Origin: a bacterium
GTDB lineage: Bacteria > Bacillota > Bacilli > Lactobacillales > Streptococcaceae
DNA length: 64,000 nt
Direction: 5' to 3'
Assembly: GCA_905221195.1 (NCBI GenBank)
Contig: CAJNCF010000002.1
Span: 62,001 to 126,000 of the forward strand
The position numbers and the translations under genes are program-made. Under the pieces are notes generated by a model. The model saw only the letters and a program-made list of their open reading frames with translations, was not told the origin of the DNA and made no database searches. Shown in pieces: positions 40,383 through 49,904 of the stretch. Positions within the stretch are counted from its first letter, which is position 1; each line of letters begins with the position of its first letter.

Positions 40383-40478
40383 ATGGAAGACAAAGAACTC
40401 ATTACTAATGCTTACCACTCAGATTTTAGAGCTTGGAATTGCCAGTTTTCTGTTGACAAAATTTCCTTAAAGGTATAG
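40383..40478 (+). CDS. Small ORF in the ABC-F leader (possible leader peptide or gene remnant)
   Basis: 31 codons, from MEDKELITNAYHS to SVDKISLKV, with AGAGGA 9 bases upstream of the ATG. A possible promoter (TATACT at 40340-40345, weak -35) precedes it. It lies 223 bases before the ABC-F gene, upstream of an intrinsic terminator. A second minimal ORF (MNN) with GGGAG follows near 40515. No homology recognised. It may be a regulatory uORF or the remnant of a lost gene. Confidence 0.4.
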   Translation: MEDKELITNAYHSDFRAWNCQFSVDKISLKV

Positions 40479-40637
40479 GATAAGGGTACTAATACTCGGA
40501 GGTAAGGGAGACATGAACAACTAAGTCTATCAAATAAAGAACCTTTATTTAGTAGATCTTGTTTTTGTCTCTTTTTGTGTGCTCTTTTATGCTCTTTTTC
40601 TGGCATGTTAATAGAGTTTTTTTGACATAGACTTTGG

Positions 40638-40666
40638 GCTCTACTAGGTAAAGTAGAGCTTTTTGT
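40638..40666 (+). terminator. Attenuator-like terminator before the ABC-F gene
   Basis: A perfect 7-bp stem (GCTCTAC / GTAGAGC) with an 8-base loop followed by TTTTTGTT, 35 bases before the ABC-F start on the same strand. Confidence 0.7.
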
Positions 40667-40700
40667 TATGCACTATTGACATTATAGAAAGGGCAATCAT

Positions 40701-42227
40701 ATGATAAAAATTAATCACCTGACCATCACACAAAACAAAGATTTACGAGACCTTGTATCTGACCTAACCATGACCATCCAAGACGGAGAGAAGGTCGCTA
40801 TTATTGGCGAAGAAGGAAATGGCAAATCAACCTTACTTAAAACTTTAATAGGGGAAGCTTTGTCTGATTTCACTATCAAGGGAGACATCCAGTCTGACTA
40901 TCAGTCACTGGCCTACATTCCTCAAAAACTCCCAGAGGACCTGAAAAAGAGAAGTTTACACGACTACTTCTTTTTAGATACTATTGATTTAGACTACAGT
41001 ATTCTTTATCGTTTAGCGGAGGAGTTGCATTTTGATAGCGATCGATTCGCTAGCGACCAAGAGATTGGCAGTCTATCAGGCGGCGAATCTTTGAAAATTC
41101 AGCTCATCCATGAGTTAGCAAAACCCTTTGAAATTTTATTTTTAGATGAACCTTCAAATGACTTGGACCTTGAGACTGTTGATTGGCTAAAAAGACAGAT
41201 ACAGAAGATGAGACAAACCGTTATTTTCATTTCCCATGATGAAGACTTTCTTTCTGAAACGGCAGATACTATTGTCCACTTGCGATTGGTCAAGCACCGT
41301 AAAGAAGCGGAAACGCTAGTCGAGCATTTGGACTATGATCGCTATAGTGAGCAGAGAAAGGTTAATTTTGTCAGACAAAGCCAGCAAGCTGCCAACGAGC
41401 AGAGAGCCTATGACAAAACCATGGAAAAACATCGCCGAGTCAAGCAAAATGTAGAAACTGCTCTTCGGGCTACCAAAGACAGTACTGCTGGTCGCCTATT
41501 GGCTAAAAAGATGAAAACTGTCCTCTCTCAAGAAAAACGCTTTGAAAAGATAGCTCAGTCCATGACCCAAAAGCCACTTGAAGAGGAAGAAATCAGACTT
41601 TTCTTCTCAGATATACAGCCATTACCTGCTTCTAAAGTCTTAATCCGACTGGAAAAAGAAAATTTGTCCATTGGCGAGCGCGTTTTGGCTCAGGAGTTAC
41701 AACTAACTATCCGTGGCCAAGAAAAAATCGGTATTATCGGGCCAAATGGTATTGGAAAATCAACTCTATTAGCCAAGTTACAACAACTGCTAGGTGATAA
41801 ACGAGAGATTTCTCTTGGTGTTATGCCACAAGATTACCATAAGAAACTAGAATTGGAGCTATCTCCAGTAGAATTTCTCAGCCAAACTGGACAAAAAGAA
41901 GAACTACAGAAAATCCAATCTCACTTAGCCAGTCTCAATTTCAGTTATCCAGAAATGCAACATCAAATTCGCTCCTTATCTGGCGGGCAACAGGGTAAAC
42001 TCCTGCTTTTGGATTTAGTCCTGCGCAAACCAAACTTTCTCCTTCTGGATGAACCCACACGAAACTTTTCTCCAACTTCTCAACCTGAAATCAGAAAACT
42101 CTTTACCACTTATCCAGGCGGTCTCGTCACTGTTTCGCATGACAGGCGTTTCTTAAAAGAGGTCTGTTCGACCATCTATCGCTTGACAGAACACGGTTTG
42201 GAGCTAGTTAATTTAGAAGATTTATAA
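40701..42227 (+). CDS. ABC-F family ATPase (ribosome-associated; resembles antibiotic-resistance ABC-F proteins)
   Basis: 508 residues with two ABC domains and no membrane segments. The first has GEEGNGKST, LSGGESL and FLDEPSNDLDLE; the second has GPNGIGKST, LSGGQQGK and LLDEPTRNFSP. A charged linker of about 80 residues between them corresponds to the P-site tRNA-interacting region of ABC-F factors. The motif DEPTRNFSP, instead of DEPTNHLD, in the second Walker B is what I know from Vga/Lsa/Sal resistance proteins. Substrate drugs, if any, cannot be read from sequence. SD AAAGGG. Confidence 0.88.
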   Translation: MIKINHLTITQNKDLRDLVSDLTMTIQDGEKVAIIGEEGNGKSTLLKTLIGEALSDFTIKGDIQSDYQSLAYIPQKLPEDLKKRSLHDYFFLDTIDLDYSILYRLAEELHFDSDRFASDQEIGSLSGGESLKIQLIHELAKPFEILFLDEPSNDLDLETVDWLKRQIQKMRQTVIFISHDEDFLSETADTIVHLRLVKHRKEAETLVEHLDYDRYSEQRKVNFVRQSQQAANEQRAYDKTMEKHRRVKQNVETALRATKDSTAGRLLAKKMKTVLSQEKRFEKIAQSMTQKPLEEEEIRLFFSDIQPLPASKVLIRLEKENLSIGERVLAQELQLTIRGQEKIGIIGPNGIGKSTLLAKLQQLLGDKREISLGVMPQDYHKKLELELSPVEFLSQTGQKEELQKIQSHLASLNFSYPEMQHQIRSLSGGQQGKLLLLDLVLRKPNFLLLDEPTRNFSPTSQPEIRKLFTTYPGGLVTVSHDRRFLKEVCSTIYRLTEHGLELVNLEDL

Positions 42228-42241
42228 ACTTTGAACATAGC

Positions 42242-42273
42242 AAAAATCCAGAGACAACCTCTGGATTCTTTTT
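42242..42273. terminator. Bidirectional terminator between the ABC-F gene and htpX
   Basis: The stem AATCCAGAG / CTCTGGATT with A-run and T-run on opposite sides. Confidence 0.82.
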
Positions 42274-43171
42274 ACATATGTTTCAAACGCTCAATCCGTT
42301 CTGAGATAGGTGGGTGGGTATAAAACAGTTTTTGGAAGCCTCCACCTTTCTTGGGATCATTGATATAAAGTGCGCTACTAGCATCATCGACATGGTGATG
42401 CATTGGCTCGCTATTATCCAACTTACGTAGAGCATTGATCATCCCTTGAGGATTGCGCGTCAACTCGACACTGGAAGCATCAGCTAGGAACTCCCTCTGA
42501 CGAGAAATAGCTAGTTGCACCAAGGTTGCAGCAAGAGGGGCCAGCACGATAGCTAGTAGGGAAACCACTAGCATAATAATTTCTAAGCCATTTCCATCTC
42601 TGTCATCGTTACTTCGTCTGCGACCTGCTCCACCCCACCACATCATACGACCTGCCATACTAGAAAGCATGGTAATGGCACTGGCAAGAGCAACGGCAAT
42701 AGTCGAAATACGGATATCGTAATTACGAATATGACTGACTTCATGGCCCATAACAGCTTCTAGTTCTTCACGATTCATGATAGCTAGAAGACCTGAAGTT
42801 GCAGCAACCGCCGCATTTTGAGGGTTAGAACCTGTCGCAAAGGCATTTAAGGCTGGATCATCAATGATGAAAACACGGGGCATGGGAATCTGAGCCACCA
42901 TAGCCATATCTTCCACTACATGATAAAGATCTGGTGCCGTTTGCTCATCAACTTCACGCGCCCCATTCATGGACATGACAATCTCTGTAGATTGAAAAAT
43001 CATAGACATGGCATAGATAAAGCCGATAATCAGAGCGATAACCAAACCACCAAGCCCAGACCTCATAAAGAGGTAACCAACCGCATAGCCAACCAGAGCT
43101 AAGAGTAGGAAAAATACCAGCAACAAAATCCAGGTTTTTCGTTTATTGCTTGCAATTTGATCAAACAACAT
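42272..43171 (-). CDS. htpX: Membrane zinc metalloprotease HtpX
   Basis: M48-family membrane protease for quality control of membrane proteins. The start at 43171 ([19 protein letters not shown] upstream) gives 299 residues; a GTG three codons earlier overlaps lemA more. Two N-terminal hydrophobic segments (about 17-35 and 37-57), the zinc motif [10 protein letters not shown], a further pair of membrane segments and a third zinc ligand in [10 protein letters not shown] are present. It forms a two-gene unit with lemA. Confidence 0.94.
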   Translation of the reverse strand: MLFDQIASNKRKTWILLLVFFLLLALVGYAVGYLFMRSGLGGLVIALIIGFIYAMSMIFQSTEIVMSMNGAREVDEQTAPDLYHVVEDMAMVAQIPMPRVFIIDDPALNAFATGSNPQNAAVAATSGLLAIMNREELEAVMGHEVSHIRNYDIRISTIAVALASAITMLSSMAGRMMWWGGAGRRRSNDDRDGNGLEIIMLVVSLLAIVLAPLAATLVQLAISRQREFLADASSVELTRNPQGMINALRKLDNSEPMHHHVDDASSALYINDPKKGGGFQKLFYTHPPISERIERLKHM

Positions 43172-43172
43172 C

Positions 43173-43733
43173 TTAGTCACCTAAACCGCTAAAATCAACT
43201 TTAGGAACTGCCTTTTCCTCTTCTGGTGTTTGAAGGAAATCCGCTGCTTTAAATCCAAACATTCCAGCGATAATATTGCTTGGGAAAGTCTCCAATTTCA
43301 CATTGTAATTGCTGACAACGCTATTGTAAAGTTGACGAGAGTAAGAAATTTTATTTTCTGTATTGGTCAACTCCTCTTGCAATTTAACAAAGTTAGCACT
43401 GGCTTTCAAATCTGGATAGCTTTCTGCAACTGCAAAAATACCTGAAACTTGACGAGTGAGGGCATCACTAGCTTTCATTGCTTCTGCTGGTGAAGTCGCT
43501 GCAGCCACTTGGTTACGTAGTTCTGCCACCTTTTCAAGGGTAGAACCTTCATATTTAGCATAACCTTTTACAGTTTCAATCAAGTTTGGCAAGAGGTCAT
43601 TTCGACGTTTCAACTGAACATCAATCTGGCTCCAAGCCTCCTTGGTTTGCATACGATTCTTAACCAAACCGTTATAGCTAACAATCACAAAAATAACAAC
43701 AAGAGCCAAAACTCCAAGAATAATCCAAGTCAT
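43173..43733 (-). CDS. lemA: LemA family protein
   Basis: 186 residues: one N-terminal membrane helix (about 3-22) followed by a helical domain with [29 protein letters not shown], the most conserved stretch of the family. Function is not established; it is widely paired with htpX, as here. Confidence 0.92.
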   Translation of the reverse strand: MTWIILGVLALVVIFVIVSYNGLVKNRMQTKEAWSQIDVQLKRRNDLLPNLIETVKGYAKYEGSTLEKVAELRNQVAAATSPAEAMKASDALTRQVSGIFAVAESYPDLKASANFVKLQEELTNTENKISYSRQLYNSVVSNYNVKLETFPSNIIAGMFGFKAADFLQTPEEEKAVPKVDFSGLGD

Positions 43734-43826
43734 AATATAAGTCCTTTCTACTTTTAGATTAGTACCAGTATATCAAATTTTTAATGATTGTGGTAAAATA
43801 AGATGATACTAAAGAAGGAAAACACT

Positions 43827-44540
43827 ATGAAACCAGAAACATTTTACAACTTGCTTGCCGAGCAGAATCTTCCACTTTCGGACCAGCAAAAAGAACAATT
43901 TGAACGTTATTTTGAACTCTTGGTCGAGTGGAATGAGAAGATTAATTTGACAGCTATTACGGACAAGGAAGAAGTCTATCTCAAACATTTTTATGATTCG
44001 ATTGCACCCATTCTTCAAGGTTCGATTCCTAATGAAACTATCAAACTTCTTGATATTGGAGCTGGGGCAGGATTTCCTAGTCTGCCGATGAAAATCCTCT
44101 ATCCTCAGCTTGATGTGACCATCATTGATTCACTAAATAAGCGCATCAACTTCCTCCAACTGTTGTCTCAAGAACTGGATTTGGACGGAGTTCATTTCTA
44201 CCATGGACGTGCAGAAGACTTTGCCCAAGACAAAAACTTCCGTGCTCAATATGATTTTGTAACAGCTCGTGCGGTTGCCCGTATGCAGGTCTTATCTGAA
44301 TTGACAATTCCTTACCTTAAAGTTGGTGGCAAACTATTGGCACTCAAGGCCAGCAATGCGCCTGAGGAGTTGCTAGAAGCTAAGAATGCCCTCAACCTCC
44401 TCTTTAGCAAGGTAGAAGACAATCTCAGCTACGCCCTACCAAATGGAGATCCGCGTTACATGACAGTGGTAGAAAAGAAAAAAGAAACACCAAATAAATA
44501 TCCACGTAAGGCTGGCATGCCCAACAAACGTCCACTTTAA
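43827..44540 (+). CDS. rsmG: 16S rRNA (guanine-527-N7)-methyltransferase
   Basis: 237 residues from the ATG at 43827 (AAGGAAAA upstream); an ATG at 43803 is rejected. The SAM-binding motif [17 protein letters not shown] and the conserved TARAV are present. It methylates G527 of 16S rRNA; its loss gives low-level streptomycin resistance in other bacteria. An extended -10 (TGGTAAAAT, 43791-43799) lies upstream. Confidence 0.95.
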   Translation: MKPETFYNLLAEQNLPLSDQQKEQFERYFELLVEWNEKINLTAITDKEEVYLKHFYDSIAPILQGSIPNETIKLLDIGAGAGFPSLPMKILYPQLDVTIIDSLNKRINFLQLLSQELDLDGVHFYHGRAEDFAQDKNFRAQYDFVTARAVARMQVLSELTIPYLKVGGKLLALKASNAPEELLEAKNALNLLFSKVEDNLSYALPNGDPRYMTVVEKKKETPNKYPRKAGMPNKRPL

Positions 44541-44559
44541 TCTTTTTAGTAAAAAAATA

Positions 44560-44588
44560 TTTACAAAGTTTGTAATTTTTGCTATACT
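44560..44588 (+). promoter_or_regulatory. Promoter of uraA
   Basis: TTTACA (44560-44565), 17 bases, TATACT (44583-44588) preceded by TGC. Confidence 0.75.
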
Positions 44589-44610
44589 ATCACAAGCAAA
44601 GGTTTTTAAT

Positions 44611-44722
44611 GTCATCCCGTGAGGTGACGAAGACGCAGAAATATTTGAAACTCTTTAAAATCTAAATTTTAAAGAAGTCTTACTCTGAGGGCCTATTGCT
44701 GTAAAATAATGGGCTCTTTTTT
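44611..44722 (+). promoter_or_regulatory. PyrR attenuator of uraA
   Basis: The PyrR-binding hairpin GTCATCCCGTGAGGTGAC (44611-44628) is followed by an intrinsic terminator (GAGGGCC / GGGCTC with a T-run, 44687-44722). The same loop sequence CCGTGAGG occurs in the pyrR leader. Confidence 0.88.
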
Positions 44723-44744
44723 GATGCCCAAAAGTGAGGTTTAT

Positions 44745-46028
44745 ATGAAACAAGAATCAACTGTTGATTTGTTACTAGACGTTGACCAACGTCCTTCAGC
44801 TGGAAAAGGAATTCTCCTTAGTTTCCAACACGTTTTCGCCATGTTTGGTGCGACCATCTTGGTACCCTTAATTTTGGGAATGCCTGTATCTGTTGCCCTT
44901 TTTGCTTCAGGTGTTGGAACACTCATCTACATGATCGCAACTGGTTTTAGAGTTCCAGTTTATCTAGGATCATCATTCGCCTTTATCACAGCTATGTCCC
45001 TAGCTATGAAGGAACTAGGAGGGGATGTATCAGCTGCACAAACAGGGGTTATCCTTACAGGTTTTATCTATGTCCTTGTCGCTGCTGGTGTTCGTTTTGC
45101 AGGTACAAAATGGATTGATAAACTCTTGCCACCAATCATTATTGGTCCTATGATTATCGTTATCGGTCTTGGACTTGCAGGCTCAGCTGTTACTAACGCT
45201 GGTCTTGTAGCGGACGGAAATTGGAAAAATGCTCTTGTAGCGGTTGTTACTTTCTTGATTGCTGCCTTTATCAATACAAAAGGAAAAGGCTTCCTACGAA
45301 TCATTCCATTCCTCTTTGCCATTATCGGTGGTTACCTCTTCGCTCTAGCTCTTGGGCTAGTTGACTTTACACCAGTTCTTAAAGCTGACTGGTTTGAAAT
45401 TCCTGGTTTCTACTTGCCATTTAGTACTGGTGGTGCCTTTGAAGAATACAATCTTTACTTTGGACCAGAAACCATCGCTATCTTGCCAATCGCTATCGTA
45501 ACAATTTCTGAACATATCGGAGACCATACTGTTTTGGGTCAAATCTGTGGTCGTCAATTCTTGAAAGAACCAGGTCTTCACCGTACTCTTCTTGGTGACG
45601 GTATCGCAACTTCTGTTTCTGCCTTCCTTGGTGGACCAGCCAATACTACTTACGGAGAAAATACAGGGGTTATCGGTATGACTCGTATCGCTTCTGTCTC
45701 AGTTATCCGTAACGCTGCCCTTATCGCGATTGCCCTTAGCTTCCTTGGTAAATTTACAGCCTTGATTTCAACTATTCCAAACTCTGTTCTTGGTGGTATG
45801 TCAATCCTTCTCTATGGAGTTATCGCCAGCAACGGTTTGAAAGTCTTGATTAAAGAACGTGTTGATTTCGCTCAAATGCGTAATCTCATCATTGCTAGTG
45901 CTATGTTGGTCCTTGGACTTGGAGGAGCTATCCTTAAACTTGGTCCAGTTACCCTTTCAGGTACTGCCCTATCAGCCATGACAGGAATCATCTTGAACTT
46001 GATCTTACCATACGAAAATAAAGATTAA
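44745..46028 (+). CDS. uraA: Uracil permease
   Basis: Nucleobase:cation symporter-2 protein of 427 residues, from the ATG at 44745 with GTGAGG upstream; an ATG at 44709 inside the attenuator terminator is rejected. About 14 membrane segments; FGATILVPLILGMPV and the conserved EHIGDH and GPANTTYGEN motifs support a uracil transporter. PyrR attenuation ties uptake to pyrimidine supply. Confidence 0.95.
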   Translation: MKQESTVDLLLDVDQRPSAGKGILLSFQHVFAMFGATILVPLILGMPVSVALFASGVGTLIYMIATGFRVPVYLGSSFAFITAMSLAMKELGGDVSAAQTGVILTGFIYVLVAAGVRFAGTKWIDKLLPPIIIGPMIIVIGLGLAGSAVTNAGLVADGNWKNALVAVVTFLIAAFINTKGKGFLRIIPFLFAIIGGYLFALALGLVDFTPVLKADWFEIPGFYLPFSTGGAFEEYNLYFGPETIAILPIAIVTISEHIGDHTVLGQICGRQFLKEPGLHRTLLGDGIATSVSAFLGGPANTTYGENTGVIGMTRIASVSVIRNAALIAIALSFLGKFTALISTIPNSVLGGMSILLYGVIASNGLKVLIKERVDFAQMRNLIIASAMLVLGLGGAILKLGPVTLSGTALSAMTGIILNLILPYENKD

Positions 46029-46044
46029 GAGTCTAAATACATTT

Positions 46045-46074
46045 AATCCACTCAGACGACTGAGTGGATTTTTT
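46045..46074 (+). terminator. Terminator of uraA
   Basis: An 11-bp perfect stem (AATCCACTCAG / CTGAGTGGATT) followed by TTTT. Confidence 0.88.
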
Positions 46075-46100
46075 AAATGTTAAAATAAAAAATTCTTTAT

Positions 46101-46130
46101 AAAAAAGGAAAGCCCTGCGACCTTCCTTTG
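46101..46130 (-). terminator. Terminator of ylxM-ffh
   Basis: On the minus strand AAAGGAAGG / CTTTCCTTT with a T-run, directly after the ffh stop. Confidence 0.75.
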
Positions 46131-46132
46131 TC

Positions 46133-47704
46133 TTACTTACGTTTCTTCTTCGCTTTTTTCATTTTATTCGCCATGCGTTTCATCGACTGTTTCATAGCAA
46201 ATTCACCGATTTTACCTTTGAGTCCGCCACCAAACATCTGGCTCATATCTGGCATTCCTGCTCCTCCGAGAGCTGACAAGTCAGGCATACCACCTTGCCC
46301 CATCATTCCTTCAAGGGCAGACATATCCATTCCTCCCATATTTGGCATATTTTTAGGAAGGTTGTTTGGATTGATTCCCATCTGTTTCATCATCTTGTTC
46401 ATATCACCAGACATAACACCCTGCATGAGCTGTTTAGCCTGGTTAAAGTCTTTGATGAATTTATTGACTTCGACAAATGTATTTCCAGAACCTGCAGCGA
46501 TACGACGGCGACGGCTTGGATTTAACAAATCAGGATTTTCACGCTCTTCAGGCGTCATAGAAGACACAATGGCACGTTTGCGGGCAATCTGACGCTCATC
46601 CACCTTCATATTTTGTAGAGCTGGATTGTTGGCCATACCTGGAATCATCTTGAGCAAGTCTTCCATTGGTCCCATGTTTTGCACCTGATCCAATTGATCG
46701 ATGAAATCATTGAAATCAAAGGTGTTTTCACGCATCTTCTCAGCCATTTCAAGGGCTTTTTGCTCATCGTATTCCTGAGAAGCTTTCTCAATCAAAGTGA
46801 GCATATCCCCCATGCCAAGGATACGGCTAGACATACGGTCTGGGTGGAAGGTTTCAATGTCCGTAATCTTTTCACCTGTACCAGTGAACTTGATTGGTTT
46901 ACCAGTAATGTGACGAACAGATAGAGCCGCACCACCACGAGTATCCCCATCAATCTTAGTAAGGATCACCCCAGTGACTTCTAACTGAGCATTGAACTCA
47001 CGCGCAACATTGGCCGCTTCCTGACCAATCATGGCATCAACGACGAGCAGAATTTCGTTTGGTTGAGCCAGTGCTTTCACGTCACGAAGCTCATTCATCA
47101 GAAGCTCATCAATCTGCAAACGACCTGCCGTATCGATCAAGACATAGTCGTTGTGATTGGCTTGAGCTTGTTCCAAACCTTGACGTACAATCTCCACAGC
47201 TGGAACTTCTGTTCCTAGAGCAAAAACTGGTACATCAATCTGTTGTCCCAAGGTTTTAAGCTGGTCAATGGCAGCTGGACGATAAATATCCGCCGCAATC
47301 ATCAAAGGACGAGCATTTTCTTCTTTCTTGAGTTTGTTGGCCAATTTACCAGCAAAAGTTGTTTTACCAGCTCCCTGTAAACCAACCATCATGATGATTG
47401 TCGGAATCTTAGGTGACTTGATAATTTCTGCCGTATCAGAACCTAAAACAGCTGTCAGTTCCTCATCAACGATTTTAATAATCTGTTGCGCTGGATTAAG
47501 GGTATCAATGACCTCATGCCCGACTGCACGCTCACGAACTTTTTTGATAAAGTCCTTCACAACAGGCAAGGCAACGTCAGCCTCAAGCAAGGCCAAGCGA
47601 ATCTCTTTGGTTGCCTCTTGGACATCAGCCTCTGAGATTTTTCCTTTTTTACGTAGATTTTTAAAGACGTTCTGCAAACGTTCTGTTAAACTTTCAAATG
47701 CCAT
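46133..47704 (-). CDS. ffh: Signal recognition particle protein Ffh
   Basis: 523 residues. The NG GTPase domain has GLQGAGKTT, DIYRPAAIDQL, DTAGRL and TKIDGDTRGG; the C-terminal M domain is Met/Gly-rich and binds 4.5S RNA and signal sequences. It works with FtsY (4922-6205). It lies 11 bases after ylxM. Confidence 0.97.
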   Translation of the reverse strand: MAFESLTERLQNVFKNLRKKGKISEADVQEATKEIRLALLEADVALPVVKDFIKKVRERAVGHEVIDTLNPAQQIIKIVDEELTAVLGSDTAEIIKSPKIPTIIMMVGLQGAGKTTFAGKLANKLKKEENARPLMIAADIYRPAAIDQLKTLGQQIDVPVFALGTEVPAVEIVRQGLEQAQANHNDYVLIDTAGRLQIDELLMNELRDVKALAQPNEILLVVDAMIGQEAANVAREFNAQLEVTGVILTKIDGDTRGGAALSVRHITGKPIKFTGTGEKITDIETFHPDRMSSRILGMGDMLTLIEKASQEYDEQKALEMAEKMRENTFDFNDFIDQLDQVQNMGPMEDLLKMIPGMANNPALQNMKVDERQIARKRAIVSSMTPEERENPDLLNPSRRRRIAAGSGNTFVEVNKFIKDFNQAKQLMQGVMSGDMNKMMKQMGINPNNLPKNMPNMGGMDMSALEGMMGQGGMPDLSALGGAGMPDMSQMFGGGLKGKIGEFAMKQSMKRMANKMKKAKKKRK

Positions 47705-47715
47705 GTTTCTTCCTC

Positions 47716-48048
47716 TTATTCTCTATTATCAATGCTTGTTAAAACTTCTATCTGCTCCTGCAGAAAGTCATCCTTGGGGTAACGCTCCAAAATCTGGTCA
47801 AAAATTTGACTGCGGACAATATAGTCCGAGTACATGTGCAATTTCATCTCATAATCTTCCAGAATCTTTTCTGTCCGCTTGATATTATCATAGACAGCCT
47901 GACGACTGACACCAAACTCTTCAGCAATTTCAGCAAGGCTGTAATCATCAGCGTAGTAGAGCTCTATATAATTCATTTGCTTATCTGTCAAAAGCGCTGC
48001 ATAAAATTCAAAGAGCGCATTCATACGATTGGTTTTTTCGATTTCCAT
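47716..48048 (-). CDS. ylxM: YlxM family SRP-associated HTH protein
   Basis: 110 residues. A sigma-like helix-turn-helix ([30 protein letters not shown]) typical of YlxM, which is conserved next to ffh in Firmicutes and stimulates SRP function. The -10 element TGGTATAAT (48061-48056 for the hexamer) places the transcript start at about 48049, one base before the ATG, so the mRNA is probably leaderless. No SD is present. Confidence 0.9.
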   Translation of the reverse strand: MEIEKTNRMNALFEFYAALLTDKQMNYIELYYADDYSLAEIAEEFGVSRQAVYDNIKRTEKILEDYEMKLHMYSDYIVRSQIFDQILERYPKDDFLQEQIEVLTSIDNRE

Positions 48049-48138
48049 AACTTTTATTATACCAAAAAATAGCCTAATCTACCACACTAGGAAGCCAATT
48101 CGAGAAGATAGCTAGCTAAATTTGAAAAAGACAAAAGA

Positions 48139-48516
48139 CTAGCCCCAAGTAATTTCCAATTGATAGCTGGCAAAGGGGTGTCCCTCTTGATTTTGTAGTT
48201 GATAGTCTAAATAAATCTTTTGTCCATCCACTTGATAACGATTCGTTTGGATGATAAACTCCTGCATGCCCATAGGTGTAGGAATATAGGCTAAACTATC
48301 ACTATCCTTTAGAAAACGCATAATGGTCTTGGGATTGGAAAATCGGCTCATCACCAGTTCTTGACCATGAAATTTAATCACTACTTTTTCCTTTTCCTCA
48401 TTATAGAAAAGCAGGTAGCGATAATCTCCCTTTTCATGCACTTCAACATCATAAAGCTGGTCAATTACTTCCAACTGCTCATCAAATTGAATCCTATTTC
48501 GCATCCGAATCTTCAC
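48139..48516 (-). CDS. DUF1934 family beta-barrel protein
   Basis: 125 residues from a GTG start (AGAGGA 7 bases upstream). The calycin-like DUF1934 pattern (YRYLLFYNEEKEKVVIKFHG ... FIIQTNRY) resembles B. subtilis YwiB. Function unknown. It is divergent from the HD-domain gene, with about 71 bases between the starts. Confidence 0.78.
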   Translation of the reverse strand: MKIRMRNRIQFDEQLEVIDQLYDVEVHEKGDYRYLLFYNEEKEKVVIKFHGQELVMSRFSNPKTIMRFLKDSDSLAYIPTPMGMQEFIIQTNRYQVDGQKIYLDYQLQNQEGHPFASYQLEITWG

Positions 48517-48575
48517 ATCAGGTCCTCTTTCTTCTCTCTTGTCCTACTATTTTACCAAAAACTCTAGCTTTTTGC

Positions 48576-48581
48576 TATAAT
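48576..48581 (+). promoter_or_regulatory. Promoter -10 of the HD-domain gene (leaderless)
   Basis: TTTGCTATAAT, an extended -10. The predicted start (7 bases past the hexamer) falls exactly on the A of the ATG at 48588. Confidence 0.7.
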
Positions 48582-48587
48582 GGTCAT

Positions 48588-49892
48588 ATGAACGAAAAAG
48601 TATTCCGTGACCCAGTTCACAACTACATCCATGTCAATAACCAAATCATCTACGACTTGATTAATACAAAAGAATTTCAGCGCTTACGTCGCATCAAGCA
48701 ACTGGGAACTTCCAGTTATACCTTCCATGGTGGAGAACACAGTCGCTTCTCCCACTGCCTTGGAGTCTATGAGATTGCTCGACGCATCACGGAGATTTTT
48801 GAAGAAAAATATACTGAGGAATGGAATCCTGCCGAGTCTCTCTTGACCATGACCGCTGCTCTCCTACATGACCTTGGACATGGTGCTTACTCTCATACTT
48901 TTGAGCATCTCTTTGATACCGATCATGAGGCCATCACTCAGGAAATCATCCAAAGTCCTGAGACAGAGATTCACCAAATCCTGCTACAAGTAGCGCCTGA
49001 CTTTCCAAAAAAGGTTGCCAGTGTCATCGACCACACCTATCCTAACAAGCAGGTCGTGCAACTCATTTCTAGCCAGATTGACGCAGACCGCATGGACTAT
49101 CTCTTGCGCGACTCCTATTTTACAGGGGCATCTTATGGGGAATTTGACCTGACTCGAATCCTCCGAGTCATTCGTCCAATTGAAAACGGCATTGCCTTTC
49201 AGCAAAATGGCATGCATGCTATTGAAGACTATGTTCTCAGTCGCTACCAAATGTATATGCAGGTTTATTTCCACCCAGCAACGCGTGCCATGGAAGTTCT
49301 TCTACAAAATCTTCTCAAACGCGCCAAAGAACTCTATCCTGAGGACAAGGATTTCTTTGCTCGAACTTCTCCACACCTCCTGCCTTTCTTTGAAAAGAAA
49401 GTTACTCTATCTGACTATCTAGCTCTGGATGATGGTGTGATGAATACCTACTTCCAACTCTGGATGACCAGTCTTGACAAGATTCTTGCAGACCTGTCGC
49501 AACGCTTTGTCAACCGCAAGGTCTTTAAATCCATTACCTTTTCACAAGAAGACCAAGACCAACTCGCTAGCATGAGAAAATTGGTTGAGGATATCGGCTT
49601 TGATCCAGACTACTATACTGCCATTCATAAAAACTTTGACCTTCCTTATGATATCTATCGTCCCGAATCTGAAAACCCAAGGACACAGATTGAGATTCTA
49701 CAGAAAAATGGAGAACTAGCAGAACTCTCTAGCCTGTCTCCTATTGTTCAATCCCTTGCTGGCAGTCGCCACGGAGATAATCGTTTCTATTTTCCGAAAG
49801 AAATGTTGGACCAAAACAGTATCTTTGCTAGCATTACCCAGCAATTTTTACACTTGATTGAGAATGATCATTTTACCCCAAATAAAAACTAG
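48588..49892 (+). CDS. HD-domain phosphohydrolase (dGTPase-like)
   Basis: 434 residues. The HD-superfamily metal motif is split as HSRFSHCLGVYEIARR and HDLGHGAYSHTFEH, with a later aspartate in SSQIDADRMDYLLRDS, the pattern of dNTP triphosphohydrolase-like proteins (YwfO group). Biological substrate unverified. No SD; a -10 at 48576-48581 suggests a leaderless mRNA. A HAD phosphatase gene follows after 12 bases. Confidence 0.88.
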   Translation: MNEKVFRDPVHNYIHVNNQIIYDLINTKEFQRLRRIKQLGTSSYTFHGGEHSRFSHCLGVYEIARRITEIFEEKYTEEWNPAESLLTMTAALLHDLGHGAYSHTFEHLFDTDHEAITQEIIQSPETEIHQILLQVAPDFPKKVASVIDHTYPNKQVVQLISSQIDADRMDYLLRDSYFTGASYGEFDLTRILRVIRPIENGIAFQQNGMHAIEDYVLSRYQMYMQVYFHPATRAMEVLLQNLLKRAKELYPEDKDFFARTSPHLLPFFEKKVTLSDYLALDDGVMNTYFQLWMTSLDKILADLSQRFVNRKVFKSITFSQEDQDQLASMRKLVEDIGFDPDYYTAIHKNFDLPYDIYRPESENPRTQIEILQKNGELAELSSLSPIVQSLAGSRHGDNRFYFPKEMLDQNSIFASITQQFLHLIENDHFTPNKN

Positions 49893-49904
49893 AAGAGGAA
49901 ATGT

